64,000 nucleotides of DNA, from positions 102,529,435-102,593,434 of the forward strand of contig NC_084665.1 in NCBI RefSeq assembly GCF_028389875.1. The letters are read 5' to 3'. The notes beneath the pieces are model-generated. The model was given only the letters and a program-made list of their open reading frames with translations. It had not been told where the DNA came from and did no database searches. The stretch comes from Rhea pennata. Lineage: Eukaryota; Chordata; Aves; Rheiformes; Rheidae. Below, one piece after another: positions 12,243 to 24,054 of this stretch. The position numbers and the translations under genes were made by a program. The stretch's first letter is position 1. Each line of letters starts with the position of its first letter.

Positions 12243-15200
12243 GTACTAAAACTTTATACTGAAAGGTATAATATTCACTACAAAGCATTAAGGTTACTAA
12301 AAGTTGATGACATACTTCCAGCAGTACACTATGTGTTTTAATGTGTACCTTAGATATCATTAGATCCGTACGCAAAGAATAATTCCCAATTAGAACAAAT
12401 AATGTCCAAGTTCATCCAGACCTATCCTCCTTTTTCAACACCACATTCCATCCAGACAGAATTACAAGAATTTCTGACACCTGCAACCCAGGCAAAACTC
12501 TTGCAAAGTCATTGTCCTTCAGCTGTTGTGAGCTCAGATCACTTTGCTTTATGCAGGTATCAGATATGAACAGTATCAGATTTGGATTGCATGTACAGAT
12601 CATGTATGGATCAGTCTGCATGCACTCAGCAGAATTACCTGGAATTCAGCACTGGAATTACCCATGCATACAGTGTACATATATGTACATGTGTATCTCA
12701 TACACAAATATTTATATTTAAATATATGGATACATATACATGTTTGCATATATATATATATATGTATATATACACACACATATGCACACACACACAAACA
12801 CACATACATGCAAGTGTATATCTATCAGGAAAATCCTACTCAGAAATAAAGGAACTCAAAACCCAGTATAATATCATTTAACATAATTCTGATTCATGAT
12901 TTAAGATGACTATGATAGCAGAAGCAAAATAATTTATAATGATTATAGCACTGAGGTAATGCAAAATGTAGATGTAGCCACAGTGCAGTGCTGAGATGTC
13001 TGAAGTTCATTGATGTTAATTCTGAAATTAAGAGTGATAGGTGAGTTGGCTGCATGCAAGCTGATTGAGTTTGTGGACAAAAGCATCTACTAGCTTGGAG
13101 GCAGCACTGTGTGACTCAGATTTCCTGCTGTGGGCTTGAGTTCTTAAGTCTGTACAGTGCAGCACTGTGCCAGATGGATTTATAATCTTGGATCTGTGCT
13201 CACTAAAGAATTTCTACCCCAAAATACGTTGTGCAGTATCTCCATTACAGGAGGCTGTGATACACTTTGTGTGTATGGGCTTTAAACACTAGGGGTTGAG
13301 TTCTTCTCTTTTCACAGAGGCATTGCTCCTAGCAACGTCAACATGGAGTACATGGCAGTTGCTGAGGAATCAATTTTGTATACACAGTATAATTTTACAT
13401 GTTGAGTGCCTAACTGGAACTGGGCTGGGATTTGTGGCCACACGTGAGTGAATGATGTCCTGGTGCTGTTGGATTTGAGGGAAGGGGAGTGAAGCAAAGA
13501 AGGTCTCCCACCCTGTTCTGAAGGGAGAGGGTAGGTGACGGGTTTAGGGATGTGTTGGGGGTCCTGCACAAATGATATTGTTTTATAAGGCTCATGGCAA
13601 CAGCATGGAGCCACATCCCCTGGCATGGTTTAGTTGCTACCATCCCTTAGTTGCTTAGTTGCTACCATCATCACAGACCTCAAAGCAGGGAATGGCTTTG
13701 AAAATGAGGTTCTGGCAAGCATGGCTGCAGAAATTAGAACATCCTATGGATTATCTGGGTCCATTGCTCTTTCATTTCACACTACTGTGGTCATGCAAAG
13801 AAAAACCTGACTGCTGCTCCATTTGTCCCTTCCAGAGGGCAAGAGAACTGCATCATTCTCTGTGGCTGAGGCTGGCAGTAGATTTCCTGCCTGTCATAAG
13901 CAGAAGGTATAAAGGAGACTTTGTTAGCCTACTGGCAGTATCCTTTCTTTTGTGTGAGTGAACATGATTTACAAAATAACTGTAATAGAAATCAATATGC
14001 ACACGCGTAGCTGTGGGTGACTAGAAAAGAATGTAGCCCTTTGGGACGTGCACACCTATTTTCACACTAAGGAAGCTTGGAAATACCTTCTTTAAATGAT
14101 TAAGTGAAGCTTTACCTGGTCTTTGAGACTTTTCTTTCAGTGCCAGCTTTTCCTTATTTGATTATGATTTAAGTAATTCTCTTAAACAAAGCTTATTTTG
14201 ATGCTTATGAAGAAGCAGGAAAGCAGGCTGGAGAGTATCATTAATATAAACTGGAAAGTGGTTCAGACCATATGTAACATTTATCTTTGAGTCTACAAGT
14301 TCAAAGAGAGAAGGACAAATAATCCTTCCCTACAGAGCTCTGTGATTCATACTGATCGAAAATCCCAGAGTAACTGCATCTTTACTTCAATCCAGTGTTT
14401 CAAGATCATAAACGAGCTATGTATCCTATTCATAGCAAATGAGTTCTGGTGACTTCTACCCTAGTCTTTAAAATCTGAAGTTTCCCACTGTGCATTGCAC
14501 TGGGTCTTGTTGCTTGTGGCAGAGTGTTGTAGATCTGCAAGTGCTCTGGATAGATTCAGCTCCCATGGTAGTAACTGCTTGAGGAAGAACTAATGCTAAT
14601 TTTCACTTGTTTTCTGTTGCTCATTTTACTTAAACAGATGATCACATTTGTTTAAGGTTTCTAAGCATGAGAAAAGTGACAGACACAACCTGGAGATGTT
14701 TTATTGTGATCTAGGTTGGATTACTCTTACTGAAATAAAATCTGTTTCATTTTCACAGAAGGCATGTATTGTTTCTTTTAATCTAGACTTGATCCGGATC
14801 TTAGAGATTTTTGAGGATATGGATTTTAACTGCTAGACTGTAGGACATATATCATGAACTAGGGATTAAAGGGGCACAATAAGATTTTGAAAACTGTATT
14901 TTTTGTGTATGTGCCAGCAGATGCAGAATAGCTAGTCAGCCTAATTCTGTGCTCTGTTTGGCCAGACGTGTTCGTGGACCTTGCTAACAGCATACACAGG
15001 GGAAGCAGCCATGGGACTCTGAGTGCTCTCAGGGACAGCTCTTCTTCGAGCTGAGGGTTCCTTAGGGGAAAAGTGGAGAGAAGAATGGCGAGAAGCAAAT
15101 GCTCGTTGTGGTTTGCATGCTGGTTGCTGGCATTATAAGGTATACCACAAAATCCTTGTGAATGAGAACATGCTGGGGAGTCACACCTAAAGGTGCTAAA

Positions 15201-15284
15201 GTACAACTTTCTGGTTTACTTCCTTTGGTATTGATGGTAACAATACTGAAATAGAGATTGGCAAATACAGTGTTTTCTGAGCAG
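12243..15284. other. Non-coding stretch (probable relic intron) with TA/CA microsatellite
   Basis: AT-rich, with no further Gly-X-Y exon seen. It contains the mixed microsatellite listed at 12661-12811. Open frames that cross the microsatellite are low-complexity artefacts. Confidence 0.45.
12661..12811 (+). repeat. Mixed TA/CA/ACAT microsatellite
   Basis: Alternating purine-pyrimidine sequence: repeated ACATATATG units, a run of TA dinucleotides near 12750-12770, then CA-rich units to about 12811. It produces spurious Tyr/Ile/His-rich open frames on both strands. Confidence 0.9.
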
Positions 15285-15356
15285 GGGACAGCTGGTCCAA
15301 AAGGAACTGCAAGAATTCCTGGAAGTCCAGGCCTTTCTGGTCTCCCTGGAGCTGTT
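15285..15356 (+). pseudogene. Relic collagen exon, 72 nt, nearly intact
   Basis: Follows TTTTCTGAGCAG and ends at a perfect GTAAGT donor. Its 24 codons form eight triplets: G-T-A, G-P-K, G-T-A, R-I-P, G-S-P, G-L-S, G-L-P, G-A-V. Seven of eight glycines survive, and the fourth is AGA, a single G-to-A change from GGA. There is no stop or indel. Taken alone it could be a working exon with a helix-breaking Gly-to-Arg change. Its neighbours carry stops, so it is judged part of a dead gene. Confidence 0.85.
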
Positions 15357-15504
15357 GTAAGTTTAAATTTTTACTAATTACATGCAGTTTTGTAATCAGC
15401 ACAACTGGACCTGAGACATGGGGTTTAGCTTAATACAGATAATCATCAAGTTGCTAAGACATACCATCATCATTTTATTTTCCTGTTCTTTATATGGTTA
15501 CGTA

Positions 15505-15549
15505 GGACTACCAGGACCTCATGGACATAATGTGCTGAGAGATACACTT
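15505..15549 (+). pseudogene. Relic collagen exon, about 45 nt, donor lost
   Basis: Gly spacing of nine bases holds over five triplets: G-L-P, G-P-H, G-H-N, V-L-R, D-T-L. The fourth and fifth positions are GTG and GAT, each one base from GGN. The only acceptor-like AG (TACGTAG) overlaps the first glycine codon, so splicing there would shift the frame by one. No GT donor is seen at the expected end. It lies only about 150 bp after the preceding exon. Confidence 0.65.
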
Positions 15550-16228
15550 TCTCTGGAGGCCTTGTTTTAAATGGAGGATTAGACACTTCTTAGATTTTTA
15601 TTACTGTACTGCAAAGGGCAACTAGGGTTAAAGTGAAAAGGAAATGTGTTTCAGAGATAATCAGGTATGAAAAACAAATTAGCAGCTAATTGAAAACATG
15701 TCCAAATTCTAACCGTAAATGTGTGTGGCTGTAGCAAAAAAGCAAAAAAACAAACCACAAACCGAAAAACCAGAAAACAATCCAAAACATAAAATATGCA
15801 AGACTGCTGAAGATTTTTTCGTTAATTTGAAACACATCATAGTGTTATTGAAAGAATATGCCTGGAACCTCAGAGAACTTCTTTCAATGCTGAGATTATA
15901 TTGTACTATTTATGAACAACCCATACCAAAATATTGTGTGTTATATTGTGTTAGAAGAAATTCTGCTGCTCCCTGAGGCACGGAAAAGCTGGCTGTGCTC
16001 ACTACCTCTTCTCTTCAGTGTGCGGCCAAGAGCTGGTCGGTGTTGCTGGCAGGTGAACAGAAGCAATCAGTCTGGGGTCCCACTGCCAGTTTGTCACCCC
16101 CACCTCCTTTAGGGTGTGATATGCTTCTGTGGAGCTGAGATATTACTCATGTATCAGGGCTGTGAATTTTCCTGGCTCTTTTATGGACCTTTCCTTGAGG
16201 AGAAACCTTCTTACTTCTCCCATTGCTG

Positions 16229-16271
16229 GACATATATATATATATATATATATCTGTATATATATATAAAA
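16229..16271 (+). repeat. (TA)n microsatellite
   Basis: About 12 TA units, a short interruption (CTG), then about five more. Typical slippage-prone dinucleotide repeat. Confidence 0.9.
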
Positions 16272-17024
16272 ATCACACAGATCTTGTCTGTAAACGACTG
16301 CTAAACTTGCTTTATTATTTACTTTATGCTAACAATAAGAGAAATAGACTAAAATAGAGGTTCAGAGACCTTCAGTATTGTGCACATTTAAAATTGCTGT
16401 GATTTTTTTCTGCAAAAATTGTGGTAAATGCATTAGTAACATGCTGTCTGCATGCAACACTTCTGACCTTGTTAGTATACACAGGCATGCAGCAGGTTTC
16501 TGGCATTTTTGGCAGTGCGCTAAGGCAAGAGTGGAAGACTAAGTTGAAAGCTAGGGTGGAGCAATTTATTTTACTTGAATTGATGACTCTAGCATGCCTG
16601 TAGAAATGAGGCTGAAGATAAACAAAACTGTTTCTTTTGGGGCAATAAGGAGTTTATCCACTGCCCAGTTATGATCAGTAAGCAGATGAGCCTGCCCTCT
16701 TACAAATCAATCACTTGCACCTATGTGCATCTATGGGCACCCATAGCAGTGTCTCTATGCATCTTTAAAATAAATAGTAGCTTTTTAATACCAGCCCTAA
16801 ATAGTAACAGCTATATTTTCTTGTTAACTTACTCATTTAGGGTGTCACTCTGTTACCTGAGGCTGACTAATACCTCTCAATTTTGAATAACCTAATTCTA
16901 AGCAATTAACAGTTTGTTTAATTGAGTTTTTAGTCCAATTATATCTGTGCTTTGCATTTGTCCTTTGAAAACAGCTGTTGAAATAGTGCTGTAATCTAGC
17001 AATTATGGAGTAGAACTGAAAATT

Positions 17025-17210
17025 CTGGGTCTCTGCCACTGAACTACTAATTAAAAATAAATTTGGTAAGTTGCAATGTATCTTGTGACTTGTTTTTCCC
17101 GTGTGTATAATGGGAATAACTCTACTGGCCTTACTGTTGAAGTGTTACAACATTTATAAATTAAATTTACCAATTAAGAGCTTGGTACTTTGATATTAGG
17201 AATATGTATT
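17025..17210 (+). mobile_element. Ancient MIR-like SINE (CORE/L2-tail type)
   Basis: The middle reads like an eroded MIR: a 'CTGCCACTGAACT' segment, 'GGTAAGTTGCAAT', a 'TTTTCCCGTGTGTATAATGGGAATAA' equivalent of the MIR 'TTTCCCCATCTGTAAAATGGGAATAA' block, then 'TTTATAAATTAA' and 'AAGAGCTTGGTACTTTGA'. The order of blocks matches MIR/L2-tailed SINEs shared by amniotes. The tRNA head is not recognisable. High divergence fits an old insertion. Confidence 0.6.
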
Positions 17211-17402
17211 GTGTCAGAACTCATAGTGAATAAGTGCCATTGAGATAGTTATGAAAAATGTCAGGGCAGAGAAGCACACTCACTATGTGAAGTGGAAAAA
17301 GTTGAAGTAATTAAGAGAGTCATTATATCAAAAATAAATAACTGGGAATACATGGGGACTTCTAAAGTGTTTTGTATGTGAGAATTTTTCTTCTAGCTTT
17401 AG

Positions 17403-17445
17403 GGATATGGTCTTCTAGGCACGAATGGTAAAAAAAGGTGAAAAG
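17403..17445 (+). pseudogene. Relic collagen exon with A-run frameshift
   Basis: After a TTCTAGCTTTAG acceptor, glycine codons fall every nine bases: G-L-L, G-T-N, G-K-K, then G-E-K once one base of a seven-A run is skipped. The A run (17430-17436) is the likely frameshift site. Only two codons (GGA TAT) precede the first full triplet, so a codon may be lost there. The donor may be the GGTAAAA inside the third triplet or may be lost. Confidence 0.6.
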
Positions 17446-17554
17446 ATAACAGTTTGTTACCCACACTTCTAATGAAATTCAATTCACAAAATATTATTCT
17501 GACTGTTTGCATCTTGATATTTTTTACCAACTCTTTACACTCTTGTTGTTTTCC

Positions 17555-17577
17555 TTTTTTTTTTTTTTTTTTTTTTT
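17555..17577 (+). repeat. Poly-T tract (23 nt)
   Basis: Uninterrupted run of T. No retroposon body was recognised next to it on the complementary strand. Confidence 0.9.
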
Positions 17578-17742
17578 CTGGCTACACTGTAGATTTTTGT
17601 ATTTGTTATTTTTGTCATCTTGTACAACCAAGAGTTCTGAATAAAATATCAGTGATTGACAATTATAGTTTATTGTAAAGGTAGTAAAAGAAGGACTAGA
17701 AGGAATTGTAAATAAAAAATACTTTTGGTCCATTTGCTCTTT

Positions 17743-17786
17743 GTCCCTGGAGCCTACCTGACACTTCTGGGTCCTCTGGACCTCCT
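17743..17786 (+). pseudogene. Relic collagen exon with frameshift
   Basis: Pro-Gly-type codons (CCT GGA) at the start and GGG TCC TCT GGA CCT CCT at the end are collagen-like, but the glycine codons at 17749 and 17769 are 20 bases apart rather than 18, so an indel separates them. It ends at GTGAAG, an acceptable donor. The acceptor is not preserved. Confidence 0.5.
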
Positions 17787-18395
17787 GTGAAGCTTGCTGT
17801 TCTTTTTGAGCTAAAATATCATAAAAGTTACCAAATATTAAGGAGAAGGAGAAGATGCATGAAATGAGCTGATGCAGCAGGAAGTCAAAATGACACAGAT
17901 CAGGAGGATCGTATTTTGAACAAAAGGGCAGAAAATGATTCTGCAGGTCAATGAAAAAGGAATTGGGAAAGACTTCTGGCTCACTGAATTTAACTTTACA
18001 AGGAAATTAATCCAAACTGATAACTTGGTAGATATTTTCTTGTAAAAAATCTCCTTATTTTTGTAAAAGCCATGTTTAAAAATAGTCATGTTTGAATATT
18101 TGGACAATAAATGTCATTCTAGCCTGGATAGATCCTTAGCTGGATACTAGAAGAGGGCAGTACAGCCAAACATTGTTAACCAGATAATTACAGGAAACTT
18201 AGGAAGAGTTTCAGTGGGATTTGCTATTAATGGAACTGTTTCTTCATATTTTATTTTCCTAATAATTCTAGTGCTGCTTGACTACAGTGACTACCTTTCC
18301 CAGCAATTTGTGCAAGAGAATTATGCAAAAGAATGTTCTTAGAGCAAATTTCAATGTTTGCAAAAAATATGACCAGAAAACATTTCTATGGAGAT

Positions 18396-18470
18396 GTGCC
18401 TGTGGGCTCTCGAGAACTTAGGGGGATTCCTGGATACCCTGGACAGGAGGGAAGCATAGTGGGAGAGAAA
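18396..18470 (+). pseudogene. Relic collagen exon
   Basis: Eight triplets with glycine positions at 18396 (GTG), 18405 (GGC), 18414 (GAA), 18423 (GGG), 18432, 18441, 18450 (GGA) and 18459 (GTG). Five of eight glycines remain and all losses are single-base changes. The central part reads G-I-P, G-Y-P, G-Q-E, G-S-I. No stop lies inside. Splice borders are unclear: an AG inside the CTTAG at 18418-18422 could be a secondary acceptor, and no clean donor follows. Confidence 0.65.
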
Positions 18471-20501
18471 AATAGGCCCATTTTGTAAATCTAAATGTGG
18501 CTGAAGCACTGAGTGACAGGGAACATGAAATGCAGGGAACGGAAAAGATTTCTTTGTGGTGGTATTGTAGTTGATTTTGTTCTCACTGAGCTCAAGCCAA
18601 AGTGAGTTTTCCATTGGCTTCAATAGGAACCAGGGGAACTTGTTTTTCTGCAGGGAAAACAAATACAGAATAGCTATGGAAGAAGTTAGGATACTAAAAA
18701 ACAACATAAAATGCCCCAACAAAGAACCTGAGATCATTATTATGTTATCTTGAGCTTAAAGAAACATGTAGTGAAGTTATGGTACCAGATTAGATAAGTT
18801 CGTTTTAATGCAATTACAAATCCAACAATAATTTTATAAACTACTTCTAAAAAAATTCCCAAATGATATGAAACTGTTTGAAAACTTTTATGGTATCATT
18901 GTTTTCAACAGCTTTGAAAGCAAACTGTGACTCATAACCAGGGTATTCACCTCCCACTGATCTAAAGGGTTTGCCTTCACTATGTATAGTTGACAAGTAT
19001 TTTCTAGTACCTACAGCACAGCATACTACAAAAGAGTAACTTCCAAAGTAATTCTTTTATTGGAATTGTTAGGTTCATTACTGCGCTGCAACTAAAACCT
19101 TATTGCACGATATAAAAGACAAGGAGGGTTTAAACAGTTATCAGCACCTATGGTGACTGCCTACAATGTCATGAACTCTAAACAAAGAAAGTCTTATTTT
19201 CAAATCTGAAGTTAAATACCACGGCTATGATGCGGTATTTTTGGTGACGCTTTCCAAAGATAGACAAAACACTCTTCTGAGAGCAGCATGAAGTGGTAAG
19301 AGATTGCACGCCAGATTTGGAAAAAAAAAAGGCAAAAGTAAGCTTGTTTCACTTAGGAAATTTTGGGTTACCACCTAACAGAGACATAACATATTAGACA
19401 TAACAACCTAGCTGCATTACAAATAATTTTATAATGCTTAAAATACTCTTTCTCCCTCCTTGCTCTGACTCCCATTAATGCACATTTCAGTGTGTGTAGA
19501 CTGCAGTGCTAAACTGAAAGCACGCAGTGTCATCTCGTTTTTCTTTCCACCTCTGCTCCAAAGTACACATCTGGATTTTTGTTATTGTTTGTTGGTTTTA
19601 TTGGTTTTGCTTTTTTAAACAAACATTGAATGGCTTTATTCTATGCTATTTATTTGGTCTAAACAGTCTTTGCCTTCCTAATCCCTTTGATTTTCTTTAG
19701 CTATTTTTAGTGTTCCCTCTTCAACTTCCACCTCAGTGCGCTCTCTTCTTCACTCCTCCTTTGGGAAAAGTCTCTCTACATCTCTACCCTTTCCTGGCTT
19801 GTCTTTTCAAATTTAACTTGTGTGTAAAATAACCATTCATCTCCCAGCTTTCCTACCATCTTCTTGTCATCTTTGCTCAGAAATAAAATTGTTAAAAATA
19901 GCGTTAACACGTAATCATGCTGGAACGTGACACTAACCACTGCTGCTTGCTCTGCGTGAGTGCAGTTCCGCCCGTAATGCATGAGTAAACCGTGCTGTTC
20001 CGGACTGTCTGTCTACCGTCTACACTGGTGTATGACTTGTCCTTGTCCACAGGAGAGTAAGCTGTGTTCAGGACCATGCCAGCTAATCCAACTGTTACTG
20101 CTTAAACACCATGCCTAGTACAGCAGGCATTTGTAGACGCTTTGGCCCTTACTTGCACATAATCATTATCTAGAACAAATATTCTTGGCTCTCACAAGTT
20201 TGACTAGCCACCCGAGGAATTTTCTCTATTAAGTTCTACACGTCTCTGAGGTTATTTTTCATAGTTTTCTTTTATTTTTACTGTGCGTTCTGGGTAAAGA
20301 AAACTACATTTTCAAAGATTCAAAATCACAGCACTGCCTCGTTTCTTTCTAGATTGAATATTTAGATTTGCTTTTTCTTTCCTTTCCATTCATTGTTACA
20401 CTGACTGTATTTTATTTGTTATCACAGATTGGAATTAAACAACAAGAAAGAATTAAGAGAAACTAAAATCATGGATTTTAGTAACATCAGCAATTTTACA
20501 G
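18471..20501. other. Non-coding stretch (probable relic intron)
   Basis: AT-rich; no exon, transposon or long repeat recognised. Confidence 0.4.
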
Positions 20502-20592
20502 GACAAGCCTAAGTTTAAAGAAATTGATGGGTAATGTGGACCAGAAGGTTTTTATTGTGATTCTGGTGATCCTGGAAAACAGAGACTGAAAA
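20502..20592 (+). pseudogene. Relic collagen exon, about 90 nt, with stop
   Basis: Starts after CAATTTTACAG and ends before GTAAAA. Ten triplets: D-K-P, K-F-K, E-I-D, G-stop-C, G-P-E, G-F-Y, C-D-S, G-D-P, G-K-Q, R-L-K. Five glycines survive. Four of the other five (GAC, GAA, TGT, AGA) are single steps from GGN, and AAG is two. The in-frame TAA is in the fourth triplet. Length is 90 nt plus one extra A before the donor, suggesting a one-base insertion at the border. Confidence 0.7.
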
Positions 20593-22173
20593 GTAAAATA
20601 CCTTTGAAAGATCTTTTATATACTCTTTTCACTTGAAGAAGTGCAAAGTTAATGAACAGTGGACTGTTTTCCACTCAAATGTAAATGTTTAAAGTTATTG
20701 TATTGGTTAAATTTAAGTGAGCAGTGAAAATGGATACAGGTGCCAGAAGCTAGTTTCATAAGACTAGCTGTCTTTGAAGCCAACCAAGGTTCAGGAGGTA
20801 CATTTTGCTCTCAAAATTTTCCTGCTGAAAATGCATTTAAAACAGAGTTTATATGACTCTTTTTACAAGTACAGTTCTGTTAAAAATAGAGGAGCCTAAG
20901 ACTGTGATCCAGTATTCTTCTGATGTGTGCGCTACATCCCATCATCACAACTAAATATAATTGCTCTTTGCAAAATAATTTGAAATAATCTGTCCACTGC
21001 AGATCCCAGAAATCCTAAAATACATCTAAGAATCTTAAAAGAATGTGATATTTTCGTCCATTGCCTGTTTTTTTAAAACACCTTCCCTACAATTCATGTG
21101 GGAAAAATATAATCAGTATTATCACTGCTTGCATTTTTTTTTTACACTGAATCTGGCCTTGTTGCCAAAGTTTGTTCTTTAGGTCTACCTGTGTCTGTGC
21201 TCTCCAAATATTCCTGCTCCAAAAATCCCTCTTATTTGCCCATCTCTGTTTTTTCTGGGGATCATGGCTTCTTCCACGGCAGAAAGCATCTATAGCAGTG
21301 TCCCCTTCTCCTGCTTCCAGGGTAGGGGAAAAATGCTGCAGAAGATGATGACTTTGTAACTTCTTCACCGCTTCCCGAGTTCATTTTTTTCTTACATTGA
21401 AGATGGGAGTGGAAAAGAACAGAATTGCCTTCCCAATCCTTAAAAAAGGAGAAATGAGGGTTACCTTGCCTGGCAATTTATTTTCTGTCATACTTTTCTG
21501 TGAGTTCCTAAGGGCAAGGTGAGAGAGCTCAAACAGCTTCCAGCAGCATCCCTGACTGGCTTTGCTTCCCTGGGAACAGAGCAGTGGGACAGGCAACCAG
21601 TTGGATGTGGGTAACCTTGGTGCTCATAGGAGGGCTTTTCCCAGACTGACCTCAGCTAAAGCTTTCTGACTTGTGAAGAAATTGTGAAAAATGGAAACAC
21701 TGATGTGGTTTTCCTGACTTACTTCAACAGGGTAAAGACTCTACAGGATTTGTTTCTTTGAAAATAATTGAAATGAAAGTCATAGGGCTTTTTTAACAAA
21801 ATACATTTCTTTAGTGTCTAAATATTATCAATTAACTGCACAGAGGTGTCCTATTCCTCCAAGCATCTGTTCTTCTCCATGACCCTCTCTGTAAACTCTA
21901 CTTAGAGGTAGTCACTAATTTTACATAGGTGGTCTAAATATAAATTTCAGTGTGTAACTATTGATGTTTTAAATGGGAGCTGAATTCCTGGATACAAACT
22001 AGGCACCTTCAATATATCCAAACTTTAGTGCGTGAGCCCAAAGCTTAATAGTGAACCGTAAGTAGTCTTTGCTGGATCTCTAACTAGCCAAGAGTGGTGC
22101 AGCTGATAGCTCCATAGTTTCCATTCTTAGTCAAAGTATATCAATAAATGACAAAATATTTCTTCTTTACCAG

Positions 22174-22258
22174 TTTCATAAGATGAATATGGGGGATCTG
22201 GACTAGTTCTTGATGGACTGCCAGGCCAGCTTGGTCCACCAGGACACCAAACAGCCTG
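22174..22258 (+). pseudogene. Relic collagen exon with stop and interruption
   Basis: Strong acceptor (TTTCTTCTTTACCAG) ends at 22173. An early TAA is followed by Gly-rich codons and then four clean triplets: G-L-P, G-Q-L, G-P-P, G-H-Q. A four-codon break (L-V-L-D) before them is either a natural non-collagenous interruption or a lost segment. A weak GTTTGA could be the old donor. Confidence 0.65.
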
Positions 22259-22660
22259 GTTTGAGAGAATAGCCAGGGTTTAAAGTTCTTTCAGGTATAT
22301 GTAAAGTGGAGCGTGCTCCAAAACTTTTAAATGATGCTGATCGGCTAGCTGAACAAAGAATTCTGACAGAAACAGCATGAAGAGTTTTCTCCTCCTTGGA
22401 AAAAAACTATCTCAATAAACAAAATACCAGTTTTGTTTATTCATAATGTGATCTCTCTTTGAAACCTTGATTTTGCAAAGAGTACTTATAAATCCAACTT
22501 TTATCTCTTAACTTTGTGAATTATTAGTGCAGAATGATTGTAGTTGCTCTTAAACAATTTCATAGTTGCAGCTGTTCACAAAATGCTTCTGAAACATGAT
22601 GTCAAAATAGAAAATAAGTCAGTCATAAATATGTATTAATATAGAGAAATGCTAGCTTTT

Positions 22661-22750
22661 AGATTTAACTCCCTATTTCTGTTTGGAATTCACTCAGGAA
22701 ATTTTAGATTTAACTCCCTATTTCTGTTTGGAATTCACTCAGGAAATTTT
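22661..22750 (+). repeat. Perfect 45-bp tandem duplication
   Basis: Two identical adjacent 45-bp copies (22661-22705 and 22706-22750), each starting AGATTTAACTCCC and ending GGAAATTTT. No mismatch between copies, so the duplication is recent, or possibly an assembly artefact. Confidence 0.95.
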
Positions 22751-22929
22751 CTAAATAATTAAAGTTGAAAGATGTTACAAATGGTACAAAATTACAATTC
22801 GTTATTTATATTACCAACATATACTTCCACATTTAGTAGATACTTGATCTTTGATGTATCTTGCACTTCAAATTAATTAGAAAATTTGCTCTGATAGGTG
22901 GGATCTTACTGATCAGGAAGAATTCTTGC

Positions 22930-23090
22930 CATTGTAAAAATGTATACCTCAGCATCATTTGGAATAACATGTACAATTCATTCATGTTCAAGAAAGGGGA
23001 ACTCAAACTGGAAAGAGGCTCAGAGAAGGCTATTGTGATAATTAAGGGAATGAACAGTCTTGCACAAGAACAAATTTTGCATGCTTAGCA
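22930..23090 (+). mobile_element. Old CR1 fragment
   Basis: Blocks correspond in order to the CR1 3' region: TTTGGAATAACATGTACAATTC (the 'TGGAATACTGTGTTCAGTTC' segment), then AAACTGGAAAGAGGCTCAGAG, then AATTAAGGGAATGAACAGTC and CACAAGAACAAA. Heavily diverged; boundaries uncertain. Open frames across it are meaningless. Confidence 0.5.
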
Positions 23091-24027
23091 AAACAACATC
23101 TAAGATGATCTGTATAAAAAAAATCAAGATACATGCATGCACAAACAGACAGCAAAAGACATTGAAGTTTAAGAGCAATAAAATTACAATATCAAATGGG
23201 TTATGCTAATAAAACAGCTTCAAAAAAATTGAGAGTGGAAAATAAAAGGATATTTCTAATAGTCTGAAAAATGTGAATTTAGATTTCCAAGTACTTAGCA
23301 TTATACAATGCATTCTTCCTGTTACACTAATGAGACCTTAAATCTGATATTCAGAACAGGAAGCTCACAGCTGGTGGCTGATCACTGAAATACCGGTGTA
23401 AGATACGTGCTCCCCATCATATAAACAAGCAAATATGTTTTCTAGGACTTCTTTCAAAATACACATTAAGACAAGTTTTCATATAAGCTATCCACTGGGT
23501 GGCAGAAGTACATCAGAAAAAAACTATCCATACATAAAGAGTATAGGAGGGACATATAAATCTAGCCACTAAAATATTTTGTAACAGCATTATTTGGATC
23601 TTCCACCTGGGCTGTGCATGTTTGAAAATAACTTGTATCTCGAGATAATAAATTGGAAAGACCTTCTTTACTCCTTTCCCCTTCCTACATGTAAGCAGAA
23701 ATACACTTCTACTTCCCCACATTTTCATCCCTTGTTTCTTTTTCCCCTCACGGGCTACAGGAGGGCATTTTCAGAAAGGGAAAGGGCCTGAACCGGCCTC
23801 TCGCGTTGCCTTCCCACACCTTTCGGTGGAGGAAAGCTGCTGCTAAAGCCAAAAAGCTCCACTGTTCCCTCTGCCTGCGCTGCTCTTTTCCCACACCTTC
23901 CTCGAGCAGGAGCTTGTTGTTTCAGAAAACAACACTAGGATGTGTATTATATCTTCTCCTACTTCACTCCTGCTAAATCTAAAGAAATAGTCATTACTGA
24001 GGAGATTAAGATTTCTTCCCCAATGAG

Positions 24028-24054
24028 GTGTCCCCAGGTGATCCAGGTCCTTGA
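24028..24054 (+). pseudogene. Relic collagen exon fragment with stop
   Basis: After the AG of CCAATGAG the codons read V-S-P, G-D-P, G-P-stop. The first is GTG, one base from GGG. A pyrimidine-rich stretch (ATTTCTTCCCC) precedes it. Beyond the TGA the glycine spacing is lost and no donor is clear. Confidence 0.5.

Larger units (their letters stand above)
11767..24054 (+). pseudogene. Decayed collagen gene, triple-helix region (core)
   Basis: Envelope for ten spaced exon remnants on one strand, listed separately. Each shows glycine codons every nine bases. The best-bounded ones follow an AG and precede a GT donor or donor remnant. The clearest have lengths of 45, 54, 72 and about 90 nt, all multiples of nine, beginning with a complete Gly codon. 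That design is typical of fibrillar, FACIT and type VI collagens. Type IV exons mostly split the Gly codon. Lesions include in-frame TGA and TAA stops, frameshifts, and many Gly losses of which almost all are one substitution from GGN. No signal peptide, amino-terminal or carboxyl-terminal domain was found, so the chain cannot be named. Intact, it would have encoded a secreted extracellular-matrix chain. It is almost certainly non-functional. Confidence 0.8.

Noticed and set aside
12544..12881. Tyr/Ile/His-rich open frames around 12.6-12.9 kb
   Set aside because: They are translations of the TA/CA microsatellite.
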